From Pelagibacterium lentulum (lineage in GTDB: Bacteria; Pseudomonadota; Alphaproteobacteria; Rhizobiales; Devosiaceae): a DNA stretch of 64,000 nucleotides. Positions 1 to 8,473 of this stretch are shown one piece after another. Within the stretch, counting starts at the first letter, position 1. Every line of letters starts with the position of its first letter. The DNA is taken from positions 1-64,000 of the forward strand of contig NZ_RZMW01000004.1 of assembly GCF_003992625.1 (NCBI RefSeq), read 5' to 3'. The notes beneath the pieces are model-generated. The model saw nothing but the letters and a program-made list of their open reading frames with translations. It searched no databases and was not told the origin of the DNA. A program made the position numbers and the translations under genes.

Positions 1-18
1 GCGGGGATAAGTTTTCGT

Positions 19-411
19 TTATTCCTCGAAAAGCCCGGCGCTGTCGCGGTCGCGTGGATAGTGCTTTTTGAGCGGAAAGGGTGGAAGCCAGGCCTCGCGG
101 CGGATCGTCCAGTTCTCGTAGGTCGGCATCAACTGGTTCGGGGCATCGAGGGCGCCCAGATGCACTTCGATTTCGTCGTCGGTGCGGGCAAAGACCGATG
201 AGCCGCATTCCGGGCAAAAATTGCGGCCCTTGTAATCGCGGGTTTCGCCCGTGATCGTCACGGCGTTTTGGGGGAACATCGCCGCAGCGAAGAACAGCGC
301 CCCGTGATGCTTGCGGCATTCCATGCAATGGCACAATCCCACCCGATTGGGTGTGCCCGTCGCCACAATGCTGACGCTGCCGCACAGGCAGCCGCCGGTG
401 TATCGGTCCAT
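19..411 (-). CDS. GFA-family (glutathione-dependent formaldehyde-activating-like) protein
   Basis: This 130-residue protein has the zinc-binding cysteine pattern of the GFA/CENP-V fold: C8-x-C10 near the N-terminus, then CHCMEC at residues 27-32 and CPEC at 66-69. Members of this family bind zinc. Some are linked to the glutathione-formaldehyde adduct, but most are uncharacterised, so only the fold is called here. The open frame extends further upstream, but the ATG at 411 is preceded by a GAGGGG ribosome binding site and starts directly at the conserved domain. It stands alone, transcribed leftwards off the window edge, with no obvious operon partner. Confidence 0.85.
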   Translation of the reverse strand: MDRYTGGCLCGSVSIVATGTPNRVGLCHCMECRKHHGALFFAAAMFPQNAVTITGETRDYKGRNFCPECGSSVFARTDDEIEVHLGALDAPNQLMPTYENWTIRREAWLPPFPLKKHYPRDRDSAGLFEE

Positions 412-779
412 GATGCGCCCCTCTTGCTGGTTTTGGAGTGGAAGGCTATCGCGGCGGGTGGCGCAAGGCAATCGAGGGTGAAGGTGGGGAAGGATTGGTG
501 TGGCTAGCGACAATGTGGCGCGTGAGGTGGTGAGTGCCGGTGACGGAGATTCCATCTAAGGGCCACGTCAGCGTAGTCTCAAAAGACGGAGGCGTTCAGA
601 CAGTCATAGTTGAAACAGGTTTCATGGATGAGTCTGCCAAGTCTACATTTAGTGGCTTGGCCCGGTTTTCCACAGCCTATTTAGGCATTCTGTGGATAAC
701 TGTTGATTGCGATGCCCGAATCGGAAGAGAATGGTGTTTGCGCTGGACTCTGAGAAGTCTTACCTGCTACCTATGTGGT
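412..779. other. Intergenic region between the GFA gene and a rightward hypothetical gene
   Basis: This stretch separates two divergent genes. A rightward frame stays open through much of it (from about 534), with possible GTG and ATG starts at 534 and 624. The peptide it would add is unlike the downstream protein, so I treat it as noncoding. It contains an inverted pair of DnaA-box-like sequences, listed separately. I see no clear promoter. Confidence 0.5.
666..699. promoter_or_regulatory. Inverted pair of DnaA-box-like sites
   Basis: TTTTCCACA at 666-674 and TGTGGATAA at 691-699 face each other. The second is the exact complement of the strong box TTATCCACA, and both fit the consensus TTWTNCACA. 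One extra base on each inner side also pairs (G675 and C690), giving an inverted repeat with a 14-base centre. It lies about 80 bp before the gene at 780. It could bind DnaA or act as an operator for the downstream winged-helix-like protein. Function is inferred only. Confidence 0.45.
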
Positions 780-1220
780 ATGGAAAAAGCGTTAATGCCC
801 TCCCAAGTTGATGACGGTTCCGTCGAGAGCAGGCTCGCCGAGGAGAAGGTGCGCTTGGTTCGAGTGCTGATTGATGCGTTGCCGCCCCAGCGGCGTGATG
901 ATCTGATCCGTGAATTAACCAGGTCTCTGTTCTCTGATGTCGGAGCGAGTACGCCCACCGAGGCACTTTCGAATGTTTTGAAGTTTGCGCCGCGTGGACA
1001 AGTGGTGACAGCTGCAGACCTTCGCAAGGGAGTGGTAGAGCAAGGGATAGAGGCCGAGCCTAAGGAAATATATAATTCGATCAGTTATTTGATCCGCACT
1101 GGCGCGCTTACACGGCTCGGGTATGGGCGCTATAAGGTGCACGGGATGGAGATTTCGACTTCGGACGATTTTGGAGGTGAGCAAGATCGTCACGAGGATT
1201 TGTCTGATGACCTTTATTGA
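780..1220 (+). CDS. Hypothetical protein with winged-helix-like C-terminus
   Basis: I do not recognise this 146-residue protein. The ATG at 780 is the most plausible start, because residues encoded upstream look noncoding, but no clear ribosome binding site is visible, so the start is uncertain. The N-terminal part is charged and helical. Roughly residues 65-125 read as a small winged-helix fold that ends in a glycine-rich, tyrosine-rich wing (GYGRYKV), such as DNA-binding domains use. The tail is acidic. A strong terminator follows the stop codon directly, so it forms a single-gene unit. A regulator is possible but unproven. Confidence 0.55.
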   Translation: MEKALMPSQVDDGSVESRLAEEKVRLVRVLIDALPPQRRDDLIRELTRSLFSDVGASTPTEALSNVLKFAPRGQVVTAADLRKGVVEQGIEAEPKEIYNSISYLIRTGALTRLGYGRYKVHGMEISTSDDFGGEQDRHEDLSDDLY

Positions 1221-1250
1221 GGCGACCGGCATAAGCCGGTCGCCTTTTTT
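1221..1250 (+). terminator. Rho-independent terminator
   Basis: A perfect 10-bp stem (GGCGACCGGC with GCCGGTCGCC) and an ATAA loop are followed by six T. It starts at the first base after the stop codon of the 780-1220 gene. Confidence 0.93.
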
Positions 1251-1466
1251 GACTTTGAGTGTAGTACGGCGGAGCCCTTGCAAAGCAGCCGAACTACAGA
1301 ACCGAAACCAGAAGGAGGCGGTAAGGACCGACATGCCTATGGCTTCATCTGTCGCAGTCTAAGTCAATTTGGTTGACGGTACATTAGCGTCGCCAGCCAT
1401 TTCAACACTCCCCATTTTACACATCTCGAACGCGACGACAATGTGTCCGTCGCGAAAGGAAAAACT

Positions 1467-1628
1467 ATGGCTAAGCGTAGCCCTTGGCATTCCAAAGCAC
1501 CCAACTCTCGCAAGGTTCATCACGACGAAACGACCTGTACCGAGGGCAATAACATCGAGTCGTATAACAAAGTCTCCGGAACCGGTGGCTATCCGAAGTG
1601 CGATCATTGCCGCCGCATTAGCGGCTGA
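1467..1628 (+). CDS. Small Cys-containing protein of unknown function, 53 aa
   Basis: This very small gene has a good ribosome binding site (AAAGGA, 6 nt from the ATG) and a strong terminator 12 bp after its stop. The product is basic at its N-terminus, then has a His-His-Asp stretch, a TEGNNIE segment, a glycine-rich GTGG turn and a terminal C-x-x-C pair (CDHC). This resembles a widespread family of 50-60 residue proteins of unknown function with the order Cys...GNNIE...GTGG...CxxC, which may bind a metal. The family recognition is from memory. An upstream in-frame ATG at 1443 would add eight residues but lacks a binding site. Confidence 0.7.
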   Translation: MAKRSPWHSKAPNSRKVHHDETTCTEGNNIESYNKVSGTGGYPKCDHCRRISG

Positions 1629-1640
1629 CCCATACCTTAG

Positions 1641-1673
1641 AACAATGGCGGCGTCGCCGCCATTGTTCCCTTT
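1641..1673 (+). terminator. Rho-independent terminator
   Basis: A perfect 12-bp stem (AACAATGGCGGC with its complement) closes a 3-base loop and is followed by CCCTTT. It lies 12 bp downstream of the 53-residue gene. Confidence 0.8.
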
Positions 1674-1698
1674 GCCAACCGATTGAAAGACAAGCGAT

Positions 1699-2007
1699 AT
1701 GGAAGACGGACTTTATAAGGCAAGTTTCTCTGGGCCTTTGGGCGTTGGAAACGGTGTAGTCGTCGTTCGCCAAAACAAATTTAGCGGTGGCGACAGTGTC
1801 ATTGCCTATGTTGGCAGCTTCGGGCAAAGCGGGGATAAGATTTCCGCCGAGCTTCAGACATTTAGGCACAGCGGCGGCGGCTTCAACGTCTTGGGGCAGG
1901 ACAGTGTGAATGTCAGCCTTTTGGGCTCGATTGCGGCAAATAACACGGTGATCCTGAAAGCCGAACGCATTCAATTTTCTGTTACGCTAACTCGCATTGC
2001 TGCATAA
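1699..2007 (+). CDS. GrlR-like regulatory protein
   Basis: The 102-residue product starts MEDGLYKASF, followed by a G-x-G-x-G-VVVVR strand and the GGDS-x-x-x-YVGS signature. It continues with alternating strands ending in a Gly-rich turn, as in the small beta-barrel GrlR family. GrlR itself is a negative regulator of type III secretion in attaching-and-effacing enterobacteria, where it binds GrlA. Homologues in alphaproteobacteria are not tied to that system, and no secretion genes or GrlA lie nearby, so the role here is unknown. The gene has no partner and is bounded by terminators. Start at ATG 1699 with a weak purine-rich binding site. Confidence 0.7.
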   Translation: MEDGLYKASFSGPLGVGNGVVVVRQNKFSGGDSVIAYVGSFGQSGDKISAELQTFRHSGGGFNVLGQDSVNVSLLGSIAANNTVILKAERIQFSVTLTRIAA

Positions 2008-2017
2008 CGCGATTTGC

Positions 2018-2051
2018 AAAAAAGCCCGCCCTCTTGATCTGAGGGCGGGCT
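2018..2051 (-). terminator. Rho-independent terminator of nrdJ
   Basis: An 11-bp stem (AGCCCGCCCTC with GAGGGCGGGCT) and a 7-base loop are followed on the minus strand by a T run. It ends nrdJ transcription and may also stop the rightward GrlR-like gene that converges on it. Confidence 0.9.
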
Positions 2052-2078
2052 GCTTGTCTAGATCGCAGAAGATTTAGC

Positions 2079-5000
2079 TCAACTACACCCGGTCGTTGAT
2101 CCGCATGTGTCACACTTGAGGCAGGTGCCGTTACGGACGAGGGTGAAGTTCTGGCATTCCGAGCAGGCTTCGCCGACATAGCCCTTCATCTGGGCCTCTA
2201 ACCGCAGGGTGGTGGCGTCTTTGGCGGTCTTGAGCGCTTCGAGCGGGGGCAGTTCGGCTTTGGGGGCTTCCTGTTCTTCCGTCTTTAGCGCCGTGCCCTG
2301 CTTGAGTGCCGTAACCGTCTGGCTTTGCATGGCCTGGACCGGGTTGGGCAGGTTGAGGTCGCTTGAGGACACCAGCATCAGGTTCTTGTCCTTGACCCGG
2401 CCTCTCGTCATGCCGCGCGAGACGAAACGCTCGGCCGAGACGGGCGAGGGGCTGGACCGGTCCTTGATGGCATTGTCCTCGGACACGCCCTGGCCAATCG
2501 AAGTCGCGCCCGCATCCGGGGTGACATGGGCCAAATCGGTGCGGTCGAGATAGGAAATAGCCAGTTCACGGAACACGTAATCGAGGATCGAGGTCGCGTT
2601 CTTGATCTGGTCGTTGCCCATGACAAGGCCAGCCGGTTCAAACCGGGTGAAGGTGAAGGCCTCGACATATTCATCGAGCGGCACGCCATATTGCAGGCCA
2701 AGCGAAATGGCGATGGCGAAATTGTTCATCATGGCGCGGAAGGCGGCGCCTTCCTTGTGCATGTCGATGAAGATTTCACCCAGACGCCCATCGTCATATT
2801 CGCCGGTGCGCAGGTAAACCTTGTGCCCGCCGACAATCGCCTTCTGGGTGTAACCCTTGCGGCGCGAAGGCAGCTTTTCGCGGTCGCGAACAGCCTTTTC
2901 GATGATGCGCTCGACGATCTTTTCGGCAACCATCGGCGCGCGCTCGGCAACGGGCAGGGCGGCGAGTTCTTCGACCTGATCCTCGTCCTCATCATCGTCG
3001 GCCAGCAGCGAGGAATTGAGCGGCTGGGAGAGTTTGGAACCATCGCGGTAAAGCGCGTTGGCCTTCAGAGCCAGCTTCCAGGAGAGCATGTAGCTTTCCT
3101 TGCAGTCCTCAACGCTGGCGTCGTTGGGCATGTTGATGGTCTTGGAAATCGCGCCCGAGATGAAGGGTTGGGCAGCAGCCATCATGCGGATGTGACTTTC
3201 GACCGAAAGGTAACGCTTGCCGACCTTGCCGCAGGGCGTGGCGCAATCGAAAACCGGCAGATGCTCGGATTTGAGGAAGGGCGCGCCTTCCAGCGTCATG
3301 GCACCGCAAACGTGGATATTGGCCGCTTCGATGTCCTTCTTGGAGAAGCCAAGGAAGGGCAAAAGCTCAAAGGTCGGATCGGAAAGCTGCTCGTCGGTTA
3401 CGCCGAGTTCCTTAAGAAAATCAGCGCCAAGCGACCATTGGTTAAACACAAACTTGATGTCGAAGGCAGACTTCATGGCCGCGTTGAGCGCGGCGATCTT
3501 GTCTTCCGGGAAACCCTTGGCGGCAAGAGTCGCCGGGTTGATCGCCGGGGCCTGGTTCATGTTGCCATGACCGACAGCATAGGCTTCGATCTCGGCAATC
3601 TGATCTTCGGAATAGCCAAGGGTGCGCAACGCTTCGGGCACGGCGCGGTTGATGATCTTGAAGTAGCCGCCACCGGCGAGCTTCTTGAACTTGACCAGCG
3701 CGAAATCAGGTTCGATACCGGTGGTATCGCAATCCATCACCAGACCGATGGTGCCGGTGGGCGCAATAACGGAGACCTGCGCATTGCGGTAGCCGTGCTT
3801 TTCACCCAGCTCAAGCGCTGCATCCCAAGCCGCGATTGCCCGGTCGATCAGATTTTGATCGGAGCAGGCGGCATGATCGAGCGGGACGGGGGCAATCGAA
3901 AGCTTTTCGTAGCCATCGGCCTTGCCGTAGGCGGCATTGCGGTGATTGCGGATGACGCGCAGCATGTGCTTGGCGTTGCGCTTGTAATCCTTGAAGGCGC
4001 CGAGTTCTGAGGCGATTTCTGCGGACGTGGCGTAGGAGACGCCGGTGAGGATCGCCGTCAGCGCACCGGCGATGGCGCGACCTTCGTCGCTGTCATAGGG
4101 GATGCCCGAGGTCATCAGCAGGCCGCCGATATTGGCGTAGCCGAGACCAAGGGTGCGGTAGAGGTAGGAGCGCTCCGCAATGGCCTTTGAGGGGAACTGG
4201 GCCATCATTACCGAAACTTCGAGAACCAGCGTCCAGAGGCGGACTGTGTGCTCGTAATCGGCGGTGTTGAACACGCCATCCTTGCCGCGATAGGGCAGGA
4301 GGTTGATGGACGCCAGGTTACAGGCCGTGTCATCGAGGAACATATATTCCGAGCACGGGTTCGACGCGTTGATCTGGCCGGCTTCAGGGCAGGTGTGCCA
4401 GTCGTTGATGGTGGTGTGGTACTGGATGCCGGGATCGGCACAGGCCCATGCGGCGTAGCCGACAGACTCCCAGAGATCGCGGGCCTTGAGGGTCTTTGTG
4501 ACCTTGCCGGTCTGGCGCGCGGTCAGGTTCCATTCGCCGTCATTTTCGACAGCCGCCAGGAACCCATCGGTGACGCGCACCGAGTTGTTTGAGTTCTGGC
4601 CCGAAACGGTGAGATAGGCCTCAGAGTCCCAATCAGTATCGTAGATGGGGAAGTCGAGATCAGTATAGCCTTGCTTGGCGAACTGAATGACGCGGAAGAT
4701 GTAGTTTTCCGGCACCAGAGACTTCTTGGCGGCCTTCACTTCACGCTTGAGCGCCGGGTTCTTGTTGGGATCAAAGCAATCGTCGCCATTACCTTCGCAA
4801 TTGACGGCGGCTTTCATGATGAGTTTGAGGTGCTTTGAGACGGTCTTGGAGCCGGTGACAAGCGCTGCCACCTTCTGTTCTTCCTTGACCTTCCAGTTGA
4901 TATATTCCTCGATATCGGGGTGATCGATATCGATCACGACCATCTTGGCGGCGCGACGGGTGGTGCCGCCCGACTTGATGGCGCCCGCCGCACGGTCGCC

Positions 5001-5780
5001 GATCTTCAAAAAGCTCATCAGGCCAGAGGACTTGCCGCCGCCCGAGAGCTTTTCGCCCGAACCGCGCAGGGCGGAGAAATTGGTGCCGGTGCCCGAACCA
5101 TATTTGAACAGGCGCGCTTCACGGACCCAAAGGTCCATGATGCCGTTTTCGTTGACGAGGTCATCGTCGACAGACTGGATGAAGCAGGCGTGCGGCTGGG
5201 GATGCTCGTAAGCCGATTTGGACTGCACGAGCTTTCCGGTGAAAGGGTCAACATAAAAATGGCCCTGGCCGGGGCCATCGATGCCGTATGCCCAATGCAG
5301 ACCGGTGTTAAACCATTGCGGGGAATTTGGGGCAACGCGCTGGGTGGCGAGCATGTAGCACAGCTCGTCATAGAAGGTGCGGGCATCGTCTTCGGAGGTG
5401 AAATAGCCGCCCTTCCAGCCCCAGTATGTCCAGGTGCCGGCGAGACGGTTAAAGACCTGCCGCGAATCCATTTCCGGGCCAAAGCGTTGGTCTTCGGGGA
5501 GTTTGGCAAGTGCCTTTTCGTCGGGGACCGAACGCCACAGCCACGAGGGAACATCGTTCTCTTCGACCTTTTTTAAAACCTTGGCGACACCGGCCTTGCG
5601 GAAATACTTCTGCGCAATGATATCTGCCGCGACCTGGCTCCAGCTCGCAGGGATAGCAATATCCTCGAGCTTGAACACCACAGACCCGTCCGGGTTGCGG
5701 ATTTCGCTGGTTGCGCTTTTGAATTCAAGGCTCGCATAGGCGGACTCGCCCGCCTTGGTGAATCGCCGCTCGAAATGCAT
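2079..5780 (-). CDS. nrdJ: Vitamin B12-dependent (class II) ribonucleoside-diphosphate reductase
   Basis: At 1233 residues this is the long single-chain, adenosylcobalamin-dependent reductase typical of Alphaproteobacteria. It converts ribonucleotides to deoxyribonucleotides in the cytoplasm. Visible signatures are the Gly-rich [13 protein letters not shown] segment, the N-P-C-S-E motif near residue 475 that carries the thiyl-radical cysteine with its Asn and Glu partners, and the C-terminal Cys clusters CSEC and CLKC-x-x-C that shuttle electrons. An acidic linker (DDDEDEDQ, near residue 925) precedes the C-terminal domain. The start ATG is preceded by an A/G-rich AAAAGAGA. Its upstream region contains a likely NrdR box. 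No subunit gene is adjacent, as expected for class II, and no cobalamin riboswitch was recognised. Confidence 0.98.
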   Translation of the reverse strand: MHFERRFTKAGESAYASLEFKSATSEIRNPDGSVVFKLEDIAIPASWSQVAADIIAQKYFRKAGVAKVLKKVEENDVPSWLWRSVPDEKALAKLPEDQRFGPEMDSRQVFNRLAGTWTYWGWKGGYFTSEDDARTFYDELCYMLATQRVAPNSPQWFNTGLHWAYGIDGPGQGHFYVDPFTGKLVQSKSAYEHPQPHACFIQSVDDDLVNENGIMDLWVREARLFKYGSGTGTNFSALRGSGEKLSGGGKSSGLMSFLKIGDRAAGAIKSGGTTRRAAKMVVIDIDHPDIEEYINWKVKEEQKVAALVTGSKTVSKHLKLIMKAAVNCEGNGDDCFDPNKNPALKREVKAAKKSLVPENYIFRVIQFAKQGYTDLDFPIYDTDWDSEAYLTVSGQNSNNSVRVTDGFLAAVENDGEWNLTARQTGKVTKTLKARDLWESVGYAAWACADPGIQYHTTINDWHTCPEAGQINASNPCSEYMFLDDTACNLASINLLPYRGKDGVFNTADYEHTVRLWTLVLEVSVMMAQFPSKAIAERSYLYRTLGLGYANIGGLLMTSGIPYDSDEGRAIAGALTAILTGVSYATSAEIASELGAFKDYKRNAKHMLRVIRNHRNAAYGKADGYEKLSIAPVPLDHAACSDQNLIDRAIAAWDAALELGEKHGYRNAQVSVIAPTGTIGLVMDCDTTGIEPDFALVKFKKLAGGGYFKIINRAVPEALRTLGYSEDQIAEIEAYAVGHGNMNQAPAINPATLAAKGFPEDKIAALNAAMKSAFDIKFVFNQWSLGADFLKELGVTDEQLSDPTFELLPFLGFSKKDIEAANIHVCGAMTLEGAPFLKSEHLPVFDCATPCGKVGKRYLSVESHIRMMAAAQPFISGAISKTINMPNDASVEDCKESYMLSWKLALKANALYRDGSKLSQPLNSSLLADDDEDEDQVEELAALPVAERAPMVAEKIVERIIEKAVRDREKLPSRRKGYTQKAIVGGHKVYLRTGEYDDGRLGEIFIDMHKEGAAFRAMMNNFAIAISLGLQYGVPLDEYVEAFTFTRFEPAGLVMGNDQIKNATSILDYVFRELAISYLDRTDLAHVTPDAGATSIGQGVSEDNAIKDRSSPSPVSAERFVSRGMTRGRVKDKNLMLVSSSDLNLPNPVQAMQSQTVTALKQGTALKTEEQEAPKAELPPLEALKTAKDATTLRLEAQMKGYVGEACSECQNFTLVRNGTCLKCDTCGSTTGCS

Positions 5781-6287
5781 TCTCTTTTATTCCCCAAACT
5801 GGCCACGCACTTGCCGACAGGTGCCCCTGCAAGTGCCGTTGACCCCAAAGATCGTGTTGGTATGTGCCGCAGCTTGATCAGCATGCTTGGGCCCACCTTT
5901 TTCGATTCTTTGGATCAACGTCAATCGGCAGAAATCGACTACCCGTTGTATGCAGGGTACCCTTCAGGCCTAAATATAGTGTATCTGGCTGTGGATAGCG
6001 AGGAAATTGGGGACAATGGATGACAATGTGATCGGAGGTCTTAAAAGCGTCATTTGGGCAAAGGTTAATGAAGTGTTGTTTTGGCTTTGCCCGCTAAGTG
6101 GCGGTTCTGCCTGCAAAGTTTGACTTCAAATTGCTCAAGTGAGTCGGCCTCAATCCCTGTCAAGCGCCAAAATTTTGCCCTTATGGGCGCTTTTTTTCTG
6201 TGGGCAGACCGATAGCGCAATTGCACGACATTTCGATGGCAGCGATCCCGCCCACCGATTGCGGAGATTAGAGGCGGATTGGAGGAA
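5781..6287. other. nrdJ upstream region, no gene recognised
   Basis: About 500 bp without a convincing gene. Its left part carries the regulatory motifs of nrdJ listed separately. Short open frames, such as a 35-codon one near 6016, lack supporting features. I see nothing else that can be named. Confidence 0.6.
5939..5998 (-). promoter_or_regulatory. Candidate NrdR box pair and DnaA-like box upstream of nrdJ
   Basis: Read towards nrdJ, 5983-5970 is TACACTATATTTAG, which fits the left half and core of the NrdR consensus (ACAC-WATAT-TWGT). A weaker copy, CATACAACGGGTAG, lies at 5952-5939. The two are offset by 31 bp, the three-helical-turn spacing usual for paired NrdR boxes. Just upstream, 5998-5990 reads CTATCCACA, one base from a DnaA box. 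NrdR represses ribonucleotide reductase genes when dATP is high. The first box is reasonable; the second box and the DnaA site are tentative. Confidence 0.45.
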
Positions 6288-6311
6288 ACCGGCCGCCATG
6301 GGGCGACCGGT
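6288..6311 (-). terminator. Probable terminator of the hydrolase gene
   Basis: A 10-bp stem (ACCGGTCGCC with GGCGGCCGGT, one wobble pair) and a 4-base loop lie 17 bp past the stop of the leftward hydrolase gene. The following T tract is weak (TTCCTCC). Confidence 0.6.
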
Positions 6312-6328
6312 CATAGCTTTCACTCAAG

Positions 6329-7252
6329 TCAGAGGTTTTCGCCGTAGAACACCTCTAGCTTCTTCATAGCCTCATCGACGCAATCCGGCTTGTCGTAAAG
6401 GTCGTAATGGGTCGCCTCCGGCACCACGAGGATATTCTTCTTTTCTGATCGCGCGCGGTTGAACAAGTCAAAACCATCACGATAGGAACCGAAGGCCCCT
6501 GTCTGTCCACCGCCGACAATCACCTGCAGCGGTTGGGTCAGCAACTTGTCGGCCAAATGAAACGCATCCCAGTTGAAGGCGGCGCCGGTGCTGGTGACGT
6601 TCAGCTTGTTGGGCGAGCCCGGCTGCTGGCCGCGCGGCGTGGTGTAGTAATCCACCGCCTCGACGACATCGACATCCTTGATGCCATAGGATTCGAGCTG
6701 AGCCTTCGACTGCGGGATATAGGTCGTAAGAGCGGTCTCAGCACCGCGCGCCTCGGCCGTCCGCTGGGCGCTGATCGCTTCCATCGCCTTGAGCGCCGCG
6801 TCAGGCGACAAATCGCCTTCCCGCGCGAGGCGACCGTAGTTGGCCCCGACGATTGTACCAACCGCCTTGAAGCGGCGTTCGGTCATTGCGGCATTCACGG
6901 CATAACCACCGCCACCGCAGATACCCAAGACACCAATGCGGTCCTCGTCGACAAAATCGAGCGTGACGAGATAGTCTGCCGCACAACGGAAGTCCTCCAC
7001 GCGGGTTGCCGGGTCTTCGAGGTATTGGCCAAGCCCACCGCTCGTACCCTGCGTCGAAGCATCGAATGCGAGGGCGACGTAACCCAGTTCCGCCAGCCTG
7101 GAGGCGTAGATCGCGGCAGTCTGCTCCTTGCAGGAACTGATCGGGTGCGCCACGACGATGGCAGGGTATTTCTGCGTCTCGTCAAAGTCGTTCGGGACAT
7201 GCAGGTTGGCAGCCACATCCCAGGTCTTGTTCTTGAAAGTCACGGATCTCAT
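6329..7252 (-). CDS. Alpha/beta hydrolase, dienelactone-hydrolase-like, with Cys nucleophile
   Basis: This 307-residue protein has the alpha/beta hydrolase core with an oxyanion region VVAHPISS and a nucleophile elbow GICGGG, where the central residue is Cys112 instead of the usual serine, as in dienelactone hydrolases. A late EATHYD motif supplies the probable catalytic His. The substrate is unknown. Two ATGs lie six bases apart. AGGAG is 7 nt from the ATG at 7252 but only 1 nt from that at 7258, so the inner start is chosen. The gene diverges from a LysR-type regulator across a 120-bp region, the classic arrangement in which the regulator controls the enzyme. Confidence 0.88.
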   Translation of the reverse strand: MRSVTFKNKTWDVAANLHVPNDFDETQKYPAIVVAHPISSCKEQTAAIYASRLAELGYVALAFDASTQGTSGGLGQYLEDPATRVEDFRCAADYLVTLDFVDEDRIGVLGICGGGGYAVNAAMTERRFKAVGTIVGANYGRLAREGDLSPDAALKAMEAISAQRTAEARGAETALTTYIPQSKAQLESYGIKDVDVVEAVDYYTTPRGQQPGSPNKLNVTSTGAAFNWDAFHLADKLLTQPLQVIVGGGQTGAFGSYRDGFDLFNRARSEKKNILVVPEATHYDLYDKPDCVDEAMKKLEVFYGENL

Positions 7253-7258
7253 TTTCAT

Positions 7259-7378
7259 GCTCCTTTTCCGACGGTGCCGGATGTGACCGCGGTCCATCCG
7301 GTTGATCTGAAGGTAGCAACGACCCTAAATTTAGATTAGACGGTATAAAGTTGATGCTATTATTAGGCTGACTTATAA
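7259..7378. promoter_or_regulatory. Divergent promoter region with palindrome between hydrolase and LysR genes
   Basis: The A/T-rich interval contains the perfect palindrome CTAAATTTAG at 7325-7334, followed by a partial repeat (ATTAG). LysR-type proteins typically bind short interrupted palindromes of the form T-N11-A in such positions, so this is the probable operator. The binding assignment is inference from layout. Confidence 0.45.
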
Positions 7379-8275
7379 ATGAGCAATGAGAATCTACGCG
7401 ACCTCAACGCCTTCGTCGTGGTGGCTCAGGAAGGCAGCTTCACGCGAGCAGCCGCACGGCTTGGCGTATCCCAATCTGCGCTCAGCCAGACGGTTCGCAA
7501 CCTCGAAGAGCGGGTAGGCATCCGCCTGCTCAACCGTACGACGCGCAACGTTTCTCCGACCGAAGCGGGCGACCGTCTGCTGTCATCGGTATCACCTGCA
7601 CTGGAAGAGATCGACCGTGGGTTTTCGCAGCTTGGCGCGCTGCGTGACCGTCCTGCTGGCATCGTTCGTATCTCGGCTGACGAGTACGCCATCCAGAGCG
7701 TGCTATGGCCGGCGCTGGAGCGGTTCCTGCGCGAATTTCCCGAGATCAGCGTCGAACTGACAACCGACTATGGCCGCACAGACATCGTGCGCGAACGCCA
7801 TGACGCGGGCGTCCGCCGGGGCAAGTTGGTCTCCAAGGACATGATCGCCATGCGGATTGGACCTGACGTTCCGATGGCGGTGGTCGCTGCACCGTCCTGC
7901 TTCAAAGAGCGAAGAAGGCCGAATGAGCCGCAGGATCTGGCCGACCATCCGTGTATCAACCTGCGTCTTCCGACGCATGGTGCGCTTTTTGAGTGGACGT
8001 TTAGCAAGGGCGCGAAGGACCTGCGCGTCGGCACCCAGGGCCGACTCGTCTTCAGCAGCATTCACGAGGTGCGCCAGGCGTGCCTTTCCGGGTTCGGGCT
8101 GGCCTATTTGCCACGCGATTATGTCGCTTGGCACCTTGAAGACGGTCAACTTGTCGAGGTGTTGTCCTCCTGGCGCAAGACTTTCGAAGGTTATCACCTC
8201 TACTACCCCAACCGCAGGCAGCATCCCCCGGCGCTGGCTGTCCTGATCGAGGCGTTGCGCTACCGTGCGAAGTGA
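7379..8275 (+). CDS. LysR-family transcriptional regulator
   Basis: The 298-residue product has the LysR N-terminal winged helix (residues about 5-63), with the recognition segment AARLGVSQSALSQTVRNLEE and the wing LLNRTTRNVSPTEAG. It is followed by a periplasmic-binding-like effector domain (about 90-295). It belongs to the large CrgA/YhjC-like subgroup, whose members often regulate a divergent oxidoreductase or hydrolase. Here that neighbour is the Cys-nucleophile hydrolase, so an effector related to its substrate is likely. The ATG at 7379 overlaps a TTATAA stretch and has a poor ribosome binding site, suggesting low expression. Confidence 0.93.
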   Translation: MSNENLRDLNAFVVVAQEGSFTRAAARLGVSQSALSQTVRNLEERVGIRLLNRTTRNVSPTEAGDRLLSSVSPALEEIDRGFSQLGALRDRPAGIVRISADEYAIQSVLWPALERFLREFPEISVELTTDYGRTDIVRERHDAGVRRGKLVSKDMIAMRIGPDVPMAVVAAPSCFKERRRPNEPQDLADHPCINLRLPTHGALFEWTFSKGAKDLRVGTQGRLVFSSIHEVRQACLSGFGLAYLPRDYVAWHLEDGQLVEVLSSWRKTFEGYHLYYPNRRQHPPALAVLIEALRYRAK

Positions 8276-8473
8276 GGGACGGTTTGCGAGTGGCAGCACT
8301 CTGCGGGCTGCGGCTCGAATGGCAATTGTTTCGTTTTCCATCACAAACGGAATTCAAACTGAGACGTTGCCGAAAAATACTAGTGCTTGCCCAATGTGCG
8401 TGCTAAACGCGGGCAAAGGATTCAAGCTGTGCGATTTCAATTGCACAGCCGCGCATCAATGAGGCCCATTGGC

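Noticed and set aside
1313-1361. 9-codon frame after AGGAGG
   Set aside because: Spacing to the ATG is too long and the peptide has no supporting evidence; probably part of the leader of the 53-residue gene.
2526-4010. 494-codon open frame opposite nrdJ
   Set aside because: Antisense to a certain gene in a GC-rich genome with strong third-position bias; no ribosome binding site or recognisable protein.
6016-6123. 35-codon frame in the nrdJ upstream region
   Set aside because: No proper ribosome binding site, no family, probably chance.
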